Source: Cryptomeria japonica (taxonomy: Eukaryota; Streptophyta; Pinopsida; Cupressales; Cupressaceae). Taken from it: a stretch of 64,000 bases of DNA. The stretch spans positions 1-64,000 of the forward strand of contig NW_026729296.1 in assembly GCF_030272615.1 (NCBI RefSeq). The letters run 5' to 3'. Below the pieces are notes generated by a model. It worked only from the letters and a program-made list of their open reading frames with translations, was not told the DNA's origin and made no database searches. Of this stretch, positions 32,834 through 43,248 are shown piece after piece (position 1 is the stretch's first letter; the number at the start of each line of letters is the position of its first letter). The position numbers and the translations under genes were made by a program.

Positions 32834-34566
32834 TTTGAGACCTGGAGGTAGGACTCCTTGATAGTTCTCTGCCTTCCATCATCTATGTTTTGTTTACTCT
32901 CTTGCTCCCTGTGCCATTTCATGGTTTTGCATCCTGGTGGGGATCTTGATGCCCCAAAATCTTCCTTAGATCTAGTTCTAGTTTTTACTCCATTAGGACC
33001 TCCTATCTTCTTGATCTTAATTTTCTTTTCATTTTCTATCATGTTTTCTTCTTGTTGTTCTACCCTGGATTCATCATTTGCCCTGGATTCATCTTGTATG
33101 TTACGCCAAGGCTTTTCTCTTTTCTGAGGTGAAGTGGTCATATTTACTTCTATGTTCTGGAATAAGGCATTTAAGTTTTCTTGTGGTGATCCAAACTTGT
33201 TGCTTCTTCTCATTTCTATTTCCTGTTCCTGAAGCTCTTTCCCTAAATAGGGTTCTTCTTTCTCTGACATGGGTTCATATCGTTCCTCATGATGTGAGTC
33301 AGTGATATCCTCAATCTCACCATCCTCAAGGGTCTCTGTACTAATTTCATCCTCCTTTTCTTGCAACTGAAGGGCTTCAAAGGTATTACCTATTTTGATC
33401 TCAAACTCCTTAGTTTCATTCTTCTTGTTCCCGCTCAAAGTAGGGTCTTTAGTTAAGTCACTAGATTCATTTTCTTGATTTTCTGTAATCAGATTTCCAC
33501 TTTTTTCTTCTGCCTTATTGTAGACTTTGTTGTTATTTTTTCCTTTCCATACCGGTTTATTAATATTTTTGTCTTTAATCAGAGGTCTTTTAGGGTTGTT
33601 GGGACAAGCCTTAGCCCAGTGACCTGCTTTTTTGCAAGAAAAGCACACAAAAGCAAGAGATTCAAATTCAATGGTTTGTTCCCATAATCCAAGTTTGGAA
33701 TTAATATCAATGGTACTTGGGAGATCCATATTCTGTGAAATGTTGACGTAGATGCATGCATACACAAGTCTCTTGGGAGTTGCAGTCATTGGGTCTATCA
33801 CAATAAGCTCCCCAAAGGAGTTAGCAATTCCTAAGAAAACATCCTCCACCCAGTATTCCAATGGTAGTCCAGGCAGTCTAACCCAGACCAGGGCAGATTC
33901 AAAAAAGGAATCATTTAGTTCCATGTTAGGGGTCCATTTTCTTAAAGAAAGAGATGATTTACCAAACATCCAAGGGCATCCACTTAGAGCTGCTTCCAAA
34001 TCTTCCCCGCATGAAAAAGAGAACACAAAAAAACCCCTTGGTAGGGCAGAAACTTCGACCTGTCCTTTCATTCTCCATTTTCTTTTAACAAAGGATCTAA
34101 CATCCTCAATATTAGGTCGAGGTCTGACAAATTTTCCCACCAAAGAGAGAGTCATTAAAGAAATGCTATGATCAATAACCAAATTAGGAACCTCAATCGC
34201 AAGTTCACCTATTCTATTGTTTGATATATCCTTCACAAAGGGGAGAGAAGATTTACCAGTTGGTTTACTAGAGGTATGTCTAGCGAAGAGGCTATTCCAT
34301 GGTTTAGGTATTCGCCCCTCCTTGGTAGTACCTAAATCAGCCTGCACCGCCTCGGGGCAAGAATCTTGCATGTTTTTTAAATTTTCAGGATCGGGAGGAG
34401 GGTCCCATGTTTGTGGGTCCCCATCCGGTCTTCCATAATCATCATCAGTTGTATGTCCTCGAACTACAGTGGATTCAGACCCAGAAGACCCAGCATTGTT
34501 GTTCCCTCCATTTCCCGAATTCAAATTTCCCCCTGCAAACATTGTTCCCTCCGCTATTCCCTCCAT
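32830..34566 (-). CDS. LINE ORF1: DUF4283 and CCHC zinc-knuckle protein, intact
   Basis: An uninterrupted 578-codon frame. Residues 1-90 are Gly/Asn/Ser-rich and acidic, probably disordered. Residues about 135-285 form a DUF4283 domain, with VRSFVKRKWRMKGQVEV, LSGCPWMFGKSSLSLRKW, ALVWVRLPGLPLEYW and RLVYACIYVNI. A zinc knuckle at 308-321 fits C-x2-C-x4-H-x4-C (CFSCKKAGHWAKAC). The rest is Lys/Glu-rich. In plant LINEs this protein binds the element RNA to form the retrotransposition particle. Its TGA overlaps the ORF2 ATG in an ATGA arrangement at 32830-32833, suggesting stop-restart translation of ORF2. The start is the first ATG after the short leader. It is the best preserved frame of this element, though the element as a whole is dead. 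Confidence 0.88.
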   Translation of the reverse strand: MEGIAEGTMFAGGNLNSGNGGNNNAGSSGSESTVVRGHTTDDDYGRPDGDPQTWDPPPDPENLKNMQDSCPEAVQADLGTTKEGRIPKPWNSLFARHTSSKPTGKSSLPFVKDISNNRIGELAIEVPNLVIDHSISLMTLSLVGKFVRPRPNIEDVRSFVKRKWRMKGQVEVSALPRGFFVFSFSCGEDLEAALSGCPWMFGKSSLSLRKWTPNMELNDSFFESALVWVRLPGLPLEYWVEDVFLGIANSFGELIVIDPMTATPKRLVYACIYVNISQNMDLPSTIDINSKLGLWEQTIEFESLAFVCFSCKKAGHWAKACPNNPKRPLIKDKNINKPVWKGKNNNKVYNKAEEKSGNLITENQENESSDLTKDPTLSGNKKNETKEFEIKIGNTFEALQLQEKEDEISTETLEDGEIEDITDSHHEERYEPMSEKEEPYLGKELQEQEIEMRRSNKFGSPQENLNALFQNIEVNMTTSPQKREKPWRNIQDESRANDESRVEQQEENMIENEKKIKIKKIGGPNGVKTRTRSKEDFGASRSPPGCKTMKWHREQESKQNIDDGRQRTIKESYLQVSK

Positions 34567-34613
34567 TTTCCCAAATGATTGTTATCATAGTGGAGTTACA
34601 TGCAAAAAAATTG

Positions 34614-34852
34614 AATTTGAGATTCTCTTCTAGAACCTTCTCATTTTCTCTTACAACATGTGCTAAATTAACATATTGAGTAAATAAGAAATTTCCAGAT
34701 AAATTTGTGACATCATGAGTGTGTCACTACTATTTAATTCTTTTTATTTAAAAAAATTCCAACCATATTCAATTTATAATTTCTAACTAACATTGCTCAT
34801 AAAATATAAAATAACAATAATAGAAGTTTAATCAAGGTCTAGAAAGAGGGTT
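34614..34852. other. Spacer between two head-to-head LINEs
   Basis: About 240 bases of AT-rich DNA between the 5' TSD of the minus-strand LINE and the first recognisable part of the plus-strand LINE. No promoter motif can be assigned. Confidence 0.4.
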
Positions 34853-35640
34853 ATGACAAATTCAAATAAAATTGAGGATATTGGGAACAATCAAAAGGTT
34901 AACGAGTCTTTACCTTTATTTTTTCCTAAGAAGGTTTAAGATCAGAAAGATAAAGAGGTCATTAAGAAATTGGTAGTCTCAAATTTACTAGAAAGTTTGA
35001 AGATTGGTGAGGGATAGATTGATCAAAATAAAGGAAAACAAATTCTGGAAGGTGAAAATGATAAGGAAATAATTAAGGCTTCAAATTTTGGAAGTACTAA
35101 TAAGGATCAACTTCTGGAAGGTAATAAGGAGGAAGTGTCAAAGATGGTTTATAAAGTGGATGATTTAGATCAAAGGATAGTTGATAATCCAACAATTACA
35201 TAATGAAATAAGTAAAATGAGACTCCAAATTTGTTTGGGATCATTCCTCGAAGCTCTCATCTTTCCTCTAAAAATTCAAATGATGAAACTCTCTTGGAAT
35301 ATTTTACAAGGATGATGGTGGGGCTTAAAGATCTTAAGGATAAACTAGTGCTCTTGGGGTTTGCTTCCACCCCTTCCCAATCAAAACATAAAATTGGTTG
35401 TAGGAAGATGAATTAAAAGTTGAATGGACTCAAGTAGGACATAAGAATAAAAAGAAAAGGAAGACAGATGTTGGAGGAGAAGGTAAACCGGGGTGACCAT
35501 CTCAAAGAGGAAAAAAAAGAAAGAGATATGCAACAAAAGAAGTGGCTAGTGGGAGGCAAAAAAAAATGAATGGCCTCTCAAAATCAAAGAAGATAAAGAA
35601 ATACATTTATTTGGTGGCCCTCCTCCTGGAGTGGTTCCAC
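34853..35640 (+). pseudogene. LINE ORF1 C-terminal remnant
   Basis: The frame opening MTNSNKIEDIGNNQK and continuing with LLESLKIGEG, NKDQLLEGNKEEVSKMVYKV and Lys-rich text to about 35600 resembles the charged, low-complexity tail that follows the zinc knuckle in LINE ORF1 proteins. The DUF4283 and zinc knuckle are missing. The assignment rests mainly on position, directly before ORF2 on the same strand. Confidence 0.4.
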
Positions 35641-35685
35641 TATTAGCTCTAGGTAGAGCTGAGGTTTTGTTTTAATCCTTGGTCG

Positions 35686-38600
35686 ATGGAGATATTCTCT
35701 TGGAACATTAGAGGCTTGAATAGCCCTATTAAACAACATAATTTTAAATGCACCCTTATGGAACAAAAAGTTGATATTTTACTCATGCAAGAGACTCGGG
35801 TGAAAGAAGGAATTTTTAAGAGTAGTAATTTAAAAAATCTAGCCTATGGATCATTCATGTGTTAGTGATGTTGAAGGTTCTTTTGAAGGTTTGGCTATCC
35901 TTTGGAAGCCTTTTAAATTCTTTGGGGTTTAAGGGCATGTTACTAAAAATAGCCTCATTGTAAAGATGATTGATTTAGTTATTGGGCAAGAGTAGAATCT
36001 ATTAAATATATATGCTCCATATGCTAGGTCTTCAAGAGATGCTCTTTGGAACTCCTTAGCCTCTATTATTCTTAATTATCTTGCTGATTTTTGGATGTTA
36101 GTGGGTGATTTTAATACCTCGTTGTTTGCCTCTGTAAAACAAAGGGTTGTTGAAGACTTCACAAACAACATGGTGGATCTTTTTGATTTCATTTTTGTTG
36201 TTAGATTGATTGATATTGATCTTAAAGGAACTCTTTTTATCTAGTCCAACATGAGATAGGGCAACCACTTATTCAAGTTAAACTGGACCACTTCTTCCTT
36301 TCAAAAAATTGGTATATTCTAGCTAATCTTACCCTAGATGCTTTGTTAAGGATGGATTCAGACAACAATGCTCTTTTGTTGAATTAGGAAGATATTTCTT
36401 ACAAGGGCCCCTACCCTTTTAGGTATGAAATTATGTGGACCTATCACCCTGATTTCAAAATTTTAATTAGGAAGTGGTGGAATACTTCTATTGTTGGTAA
36501 CCCCTTTGTTTAAAATTGTTCAAAAAATTAAACTTATAAAGGACAAGGTGAAAAGATGGAAAAAGTTATCTTTTAGAAATATCTTTCATAGAAAAAATTC
36601 CCTAGCTAGCAAAATCAAGGAGGTCCAACTTAAAATGGAAGGAGGTCAGAATAACATGGATCTCTATAATGAATAGAGAAACCTGAGAACCCAATGGATA
36701 AAATTATCTAAGGAAGAGGAAGTCTTTTAGAAGTAGAAGTCCAAGATCCAATGGTTAACATAACGGGATAGGAACATGAAATTCTTCTATCAATCTACCA
36801 TGAAAAATAGGAGCAAAAATAGAATTTGTAGTCTTTAGAAGGATGATGGTACAATTGTTTTAGAGTGAGAAGATATTGTGGCTATTGTTGTTTCTTCCTT
36901 TGCTGATTTACAAAATAATGTCCCCAACTGTAATAAAAATTATAACGATCTTTTAGACGTGATCCCTATGGTTATTGATGAAGGGGACCTTAAAAATTTG
37001 GTGAAATCTATTTCTATCCAAGAAGTTAAGGATTTTGTGTTTTCCTTTGGCATCGTTAAAATCCCTAGGCTAAATGGGTTTATGCTTGCCTTTTTTTAGG
37101 ACTTTACAAATGTGGTTGTTGATGATCTCTATAATGTGGTTAGAGACTTATTCATGTCTAGTAAACTGCTAAATTAGGTGAACTCTACTTCCATTGCCCT
37201 TATCCCAAAATTAGAAAGTGTTGCTTCTATGAATAGGCTCAAAGATGTTCTTGGTAAAATAATCTCTCAAAATCAGGAAGGTTTTGTCAAAGGAAGACAC
37301 ATTTTGGATTTCGCTCTTACCACACATGAGCTTATCTATTTTATGGATTTTAATAAAAAGGCTAGGATGATGCTAAAATTTGATATGTCTAAAGGTTATG
37401 ATAGGGTCTCTTGACCATTTCTTATATAGGTGTTAAAAAAATATGGCTTCAAAAGAAGATTCTAAAATGTCAATTGAATGTGTTATCACTCCTTGTTTGG
37501 TTCTTGTCAATGGGAATGTGTTATCACTCCTTGTTTGGTTCTTGTCAATGGGTCTTCTAAGGGCTACTTCTCATGTGTAGAGGTTTGAGACATGGGGACC
37601 CTCTCTCCCCATATTTTTTTATTATTATGGTCGAGCTTTTGGGAAGAAACCTCCAAAAATATCTTGACCTGAAGCTATTGAAAGGTGTCAAAGTTGCTTC
37701 CTCTCTAGCTTCTTCCACCCATCAAAAGTTTGTGGATGACACTATTATCTTTGGAAAAGACTCTATTGGAAGCTAAACGTTGGAAGGAGATTTTGAATGA
37801 TTATGCTAAGGCATTGGGTCAACATATTAACTGTACCAAGAGTAAGCTCTATATTTTAATGTGATTCCTCCTCTCCAAATCAGGATCACCAATATTTTTT
37901 ATTGCCAATCTATTGTTCTTCTTGCCCCTTATTTGGGTCTTCCTCTAATTATGAAGAAACCAACCAAAATCTTGAATGATATTATTGAAAGGTTTCTTAA
38001 AAAAGCTAGCAAAGTAGAAAGACAAACTTTTAAGTCAAGTAGGAAAGTCGCAACTCCTTAAAGCTTCGTAACAGAATATCTCAATGCACTATTTCTTTGT
38101 TTTTAAAATTGTTGCTAATATTATTGATAAGATTGAGCAAATTCAGAAAAAAATCCTCTGGGTAGGTACTCAAGATAAGTCCACAATTGCCTTTGTTAAC
38201 TGGGAAATGTTTGCAAACCAAAGAAACAAGGTCTAAAAATTAGGAAAATTAAACTCTTCAATAAAGCTTTATTGCCCAAAATTGGATGGTAAATTGTTGA
38301 AGGGGTTAAGGTCTGGATTCAAATTCTAAAAGATAAATATTTAAGAAATGGTCATGCTAACCAATTCATCTATGACCTGACCTTGCCAAATGGCTTTGTT
38401 GTTTGGAATAATCTGCTAAAAAACATAAATGTTATTAGAACTGGGGTTAGGAAGCTTGTGGGAAATGAAAACAAAGAATATGTTTTGGGAGGATGTGTGG
38501 CATAGAGATGTGGCTCTTTCATCTATTAACATTTCAAATAATTAAAAAACCCCTCATAAGAAGTAATGGTAAACTCCTCTATGATTATATCAATTGGGAG

Positions 38601-39825
38601 GGGAAACAAACTTCTTGGAAGAATTTCAGAATATGGCTTGCTGGTAATTGGGATCAAAGTGTTAGTAATCACAGGAGATGGGAAAATGATCTACTTAAGT
38701 TCGAGCAACATCTTGGGGATTATATTTTTTTCTCAAAAGATAAATTTGATGAGTAAATATGGAAGTTCCTTTCTTCTGCGACTTTCCATGTTAAACATGC
38801 TTATTCATTGCTTGATAACCCTTCCCAAGACCTTTTTAACTGGAACCAAGTTTGGATTCCCAAGCTAACCCCTGTAATCAATTGTTTCTAGTGGCTTAGA
38901 ACTCATCACAATATTCTCAATATTGAGAACCTCACTAGGATATTGTTCTTGTTTGTTAATAGATGCTCTTTATGTTAATGCTAACTCTAAAAGTATTGAT
39001 CATATTCTATTTCAATGTCCTTATGACAAGGATGATTGGTCTATTTTTTTGTCCACCTTATTTGTTACCTAAGTTCTTCCAAGTACAATAAAATAATTTA
39101 TGAATAACTGGAGCTATTTTACATTTTCTCATTTTGTTATCATGAACCTTTGGAGGTGAATCCCCCCTTTGTCTCTTAGGGATTATAGAAGGAGAGAAAC
39201 AACAAGGAATTATTCATCTGTACCAAACAATAAATCCAAGAGAATATAAATGCTACTTCCTATGGTTATTCCAAAGTCATGCCAAGTTATAAATAACTAA
39301 GGATCAAACAAGTTTGGAGAATTAAATAAGAGTTAACCAAAATTGATTGGTCTGAGATTTTGATCGGGAAGATGAATAAGTGGCACCCTCCTGATAATGG
39401 TTGGATCAAATGTAATTTTGATGAATTCTCTAAGGGAAACCCAAGTATCTTTGATGTTGGTGGAGTTATAAGGGACATCAATGGGAGATTAATTCAATGC
39501 TATGGAAAAAATCTAGGAGTCGGCTGAAATAATAGAGTTGAAGCAATTGTTACCTTGAGAGGGATTAAAAGAGAGCTAATTTTTGAAATGTTGTTGTGGA
39601 AGGGGAATCAAATTTAATTATCACTATTCTCAATGAAGAGGTTGTATGGCCTTGGGAAATTAGAAGTATGATGGAAGAAATTAGATCTATTCTCTAAAGT
39701 TTCCTTCAATCCAAAGTTATTCATGTATGCACGGAAAATAATAGAGCTACTGATAAAATGTCCAATTTGGCTATTAGCTATAATGAATGGTAGTATTTTG
39801 ATGGTATGATGAAAGAATAAGTATC
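35686..39825 (+). pseudogene. LINE ORF2 remnant: endonuclease, reverse transcriptase, RNase H
   Basis: ORF2 starts MEIFSWNIRGLNSPIKQHNF at 35686. The endonuclease continues with ILLMQETRVKEG, GLAILWKPF, NLLNIYAPYARSSRDALW and MLVGDFNTSL. The reverse transcriptase is seen in segments: STSIALIPKLE, QEGFVKGRHILDFALTTHEL, MLKFDMSKGYDRVS, MCRGLRHGDPLSPYFFIIM and KFVDDTIIFG. Then come a thumb region, a zf-RVT-like SIDHILFQCPYDKDDW and a plant-type RNase H (HPPDNGWIKCNFDE, VGGVIRDINGRL, MSNLAISYNEW). Dozens of stops and frameshifts are present. The RNase H is cut at 39825 by the copia LTR. Like its minus-strand neighbour it has FVDD at the polymerase site, where most L1 elements have F/YADD. Confidence 0.85.
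37476..37551 (+). repeat. 38-bp perfect tandem duplication inside LINE reverse transcriptase
   Basis: A 38-bp unit starting GAATGTGTTATCACTCCTTG occupies 37476-37513 and is repeated exactly at 37514-37551. It disrupts the segment between reverse transcriptase motifs. Perfect identity indicates it arose recently compared with the rest of this decayed element. Confidence 0.95.
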
Positions 39826-41238
39826 TGGTAGAATACTGAGAGAGGGGGGGGGGGTGAATTAGTATACTGAAAAACTGATACAAAGTTCCCAAACTCAAAT
39901 TCAATCACACAAAGTAAACATATCACAGTCAAGATCAATGTTCATAAGAATACTTGACATCAACCGGTTGACTGTTGTGACAAATTAACAGTAAACAACT
40001 CCAATCTTGTAAACATTAACATTGCTTAATCATATCTCAACATATTCATCTCTCAATGCTTCTAGTTATCATGCCTTATCATAAGTTAATCAAATCAACA
40101 AATAAGATCATAACCACAAAAACATTCACCACTTGATACAAATGTTTATACGTAAAAAACCCAAATAGGTAAAAACCATGGTGAGATGAGACTCACAAGG
40201 ATAGTTATCTGAACTCTTTTGAAGTTTGCCCTGTTAGGAGCCAAGCCTGTTAAAGCTTTACAATAAGTCTTGTTAAGAACTAATTCCGGTTAGGAATCAC
40301 CCGGTTAGGGATTTACAAATATGCCTTGATGAAAAGAATAATACCGTGTTAGGAGTAACCTCGCTGGAGGATTTAAGAATCCAAGCTAATGGACCACCTT
40401 GTTAGAGGATTTAATAAGTAGCCAAGCTTGTTAGAGCTTACCCAGTTAAGGGATTTCACTTATGTTGTAATTGTTAGAAAACAACAGGTTTTCTTGATCC
40501 GTCTGAATAACATTACATTTGCTTGATCATATCCTTTTAAGCTTCAATCTGCCTTTACTCAAAGTACATATCCATTCACCAGTTAGGCAACTACACAGTC
40601 AATGGGTTTTTGCCAATCTTGCCAACAACTTTTACAAACAACTTCATCGACCTTAAATACAAATCAATTAGGTCTGTAACACAACAAAAACCTAATTCTC
40701 ATCATCGATATTACAAACAAGTCATTACAATCTTGACCATTAGAAATCATAACAATCTCTTCACATTCTTCAAGAAAATTTCAACCGCTCCATGACCACT
40801 GCTTCATCGGACTTTGTAACTCATCACGTACTATGCATTAGATGCAATCCACTTTGCTCCTTCCCTAGACAACAAACAAATGCACCAAAATAATCTAAAC
40901 TTATCCTCATATAATGATCACACGTGTCACCATCATTACTGCTCATCAGATAATAAACCAACAAACTTTATCGATTAGGGTTTAACAACTGATAGGGTTT
41001 ACCAGTTACATTGCATAGAAAGGTTTAACCCTTTACACCAGTTTACCAGTTCAACTCAAAAACTTAACATACCGGTTTAAAAAATCTTCCATAAAGCTCC
41101 CTACCGGTTACTAGCCAATATCAAAAACAACAATATCAACAATAACATGAATACCATTACCGGTTCAATTAACATCAATGACAACATATCATTAATGCAA
41201 TCTATATGCAAAATGAAAACAAACAAAAAATGCCAACA
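39826..41238 (-). repeat. 3' LTR of the copia element
   Basis: On the minus strand it begins TGTTGGCATTTTTTG at 41238 and ends CTATTCTACCA-like text at 39826 (plus strand TGGTAGAATACTGAG). Its start directly follows a polypurine tract. The interior repeats short GTTAGGGATTT and ACCGGTT phrases. An 11-G run lies at 39844-39854. About 137 bp of a second copy lies at 46982-47118. Confidence 0.75.
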
Positions 41239-41252
41239 ATCTCCCCCTTTGG
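41239..41252 (-). other. Polypurine tract of the copia element
   Basis: On the minus strand CCAAAGGGGGAGAT directly precedes the LTR start TGTTGGCA. This is the standard arrangement for plus-strand priming. The TRIM at 48571 has nearly the same tract and LTR start. Confidence 0.85.
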
Positions 41253-43248
41253 CATTGATGGCAATACAAATATCAATGCCTCTGATTGCTATTGGGATTG
41301 GTGAATAGGAATCCTGGTTTACATTACCAAGTATTCACCTTGCTTTGTCTGTCTTCAGCCTGTCGCTAGTTCACCTAATCAGACACATAATTCATCGCAT
41401 CAATCACATAATTCTTCTCCCCCTTTGACAACAATGCCAAAGTGAAAGTAAAAATATGTAATTCTTCTCTCACTGTGCATCAACACCATACTTTAACTTG
41501 ATGCTCCCCCTGTGGAATACATCCACTTCTTTATCAATCCATGTAAGATTCTACAAGTAATTCAGGGACTGATGCAATCAACATCATGTTCAACTAACTT
41601 CATGAAGAGGGACAACCCCCAATTGACTTCTAAGATATTCAAAAGTGGTCTTAGGTAGAGGTTTGGTAAAGATATCTGCAAGCTGCTCCTTAGTAGAAAC
41701 ATGCTCCAAGGTAACATCTTTACTTTGAAATTTTTCCCTCAAGAAGTGATACTTCAATTGATGTGCTTAGTCCTTGCGTGCAAAACAAGATTTTTAGAAA
41801 TGTTTATTGCACTTGTCCGTGGTGCAAAAATTTGCCGCTCAATACCATTCTCATCATAGTACTTAGTGAATTCCTTAGAAGTAAATTCACTGCCTTGATC
41901 TTCTCTCAGACATTTTATCTTTTTGCCACTCTCTCAGCTAAGGCCCTGAATGCCTTGAATTTACCAAAAGATTCATTCTTATCCTTCAAGAATGTGACCC
42001 ACATCATCCTTGAATAATCATCAGTGAAGATCATGAAATATCTATCACCTTGAATGCTTCTTGTTCTTATTGGTCCACATAGATCTATATGAACCAAATC
42101 TAACAAGTGCTCTACTAAGAAGGACTTGCTCTTGAAAGTTGAAGAAGTCATCTTTCCTAACTAACATTATTTACAAAGAGCATTAACCGGTTTGTCTAGC
42201 TGAGGCAGACCTCTTACTGTCTTAGACTTGCTCACTTTAACAATATTGTCAAAATTTATATGAAAAAATCTCCTATGCCAAAGCTAGCTATCATCTATCT
42301 TTGCAATCAAATAGCTGCTAACTTTAGGATTAAGATGAAATAGATTACCTCTGGTCTGTTTCCCGGTTGCAATCAATTCATCTTTGTTGTCAAAGATTTT
42401 TTACATACCATTTCTAAACTCCAGTGGGTATCCTTTGTCATTAAGTTATGCCACACTCAAAAGACTGTGCTTTAGGCCTTCAACCCAATAGACATCACCA
42501 GCACTGCTCTTCCCATTAAGAGAAATAACTCCCTTACCTTTAACCATACATGGTGAGTCATTGCCAAATCTGACAACACCGCCATCAAATTCCTTCAGGG
42601 AAATAAATTTTCTCCGATCATCGATCATGTGATGTGAACAACCACTATCAATGATCCAATCATCAGAGTTATCCATCCTGGATACTAGTGCCTTCTGATC
42701 TGATAATTCTTCCTTAATAGCTACAAACACAATATCTTCACTAGCATCATCATCAGATTCTTCATCAGTAATACCACTATTAATAGCTACAAGACAATCT
42801 CTCTTGCCTTTACCCTTATACTTCTTAAATTTGTCTCTCTTGTATTCATTTTCACCATTAGGGCAATTAGTTGCTATATGACCAATCTCGTTGCATGCAA
42901 AACATTTTAAAGGTAGCTTACCTCTATTTTTGCTAGTGCCTCTAGCCAGTCATTTTACCAACAATGCTTCAAGTTCCACTAAGCTTTCTTCATCATCAGC
43001 ATTTCCGCTGGATCTAGATTCATAGCTATGGCCGGTCTCTCTACTTATTCTCACAAATGGGTTAGAGATAGAATCTGTGAATGCAAATTCTAATTTTTGT
43101 ACACTACCATCATAGCCATTTAATTTAAAAGCAATAAGTTTGCCAATAATAGAGTCAAGAGATACCTTTGTCTTGTCAATCGATTTCAGCTCTTGAATAG
43201 ATGCAACTCGGATAGCATAGATTAGTAGCAAGGTTCTCAATACCTTAC
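41253..43248 (-). pseudogene. Truncated copia gag-pol polyprotein
   Basis: Reading from 43248 downwards on the minus strand: a gag tail (KVLRTLLLIYAIRVASIQEL, LDSIIGKLIAFKLNGYDGSV); a zinc knuckle CFACNEIGHIATNC near 42880-42910; a protease with WIIDSGCSHHM near 42640, where the catalytic Asp lies in DSG; a GAG_pre-integrase block with LWHRRFFHINFDNI near 42270; and an integrase core with LVHIDLCGPIRT and RYFMIFTDDYSRMMWVTF. The integrase then runs QGSEFTSKEFTKYYDENGIE and is lost at about 41860. Immediately downstream is HFLREKFQSKDVTLEHVSTK followed by ADIFTKPLP, the end of the RNase H. The rest of integrase, all of the reverse transcriptase and most of RNase H are therefore deleted. Stops occur as well. 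The N-terminal half of gag is missing because of the gypsy insertion at 43249. Confidence 0.88.

Larger units (their letters stand above)
26600..34613 (-). mobile_element. Nearly full-length three-ORF LINE (L1/plant type) with imperfect TSD
   Basis: The element occupies 26616-34598 on the minus strand. It is flanked by CATGCAAAAATGATTG (26600-26615) and CATGCAAAAAAATTG (34599-34613), which match at 14 of 16 aligned positions and form a plausible 15-16 bp target duplication. The order is: a 5' leader of about 32 bases; ORF1 (DUF4283 plus zinc knuckle); ORF2 (endonuclease, reverse transcriptase, zf-RVT, RNase H); ORF3 (unknown); a T-rich 3' leader; and an end in TTAATTAATCAAAAA. Length is about 7.98 kb, longer than typical plant L1 elements of 5-7 kb because of ORF3. 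ORF2 and ORF3 carry stops and frameshifts, so the copy is inactive. It lies head-to-head with a related plus-strand LINE. Confidence 0.8.

Noticed and set aside
33752-34171. 139-codon plus-strand open frame
   Set aside because: Antisense shadow of the intact LINE ORF1.
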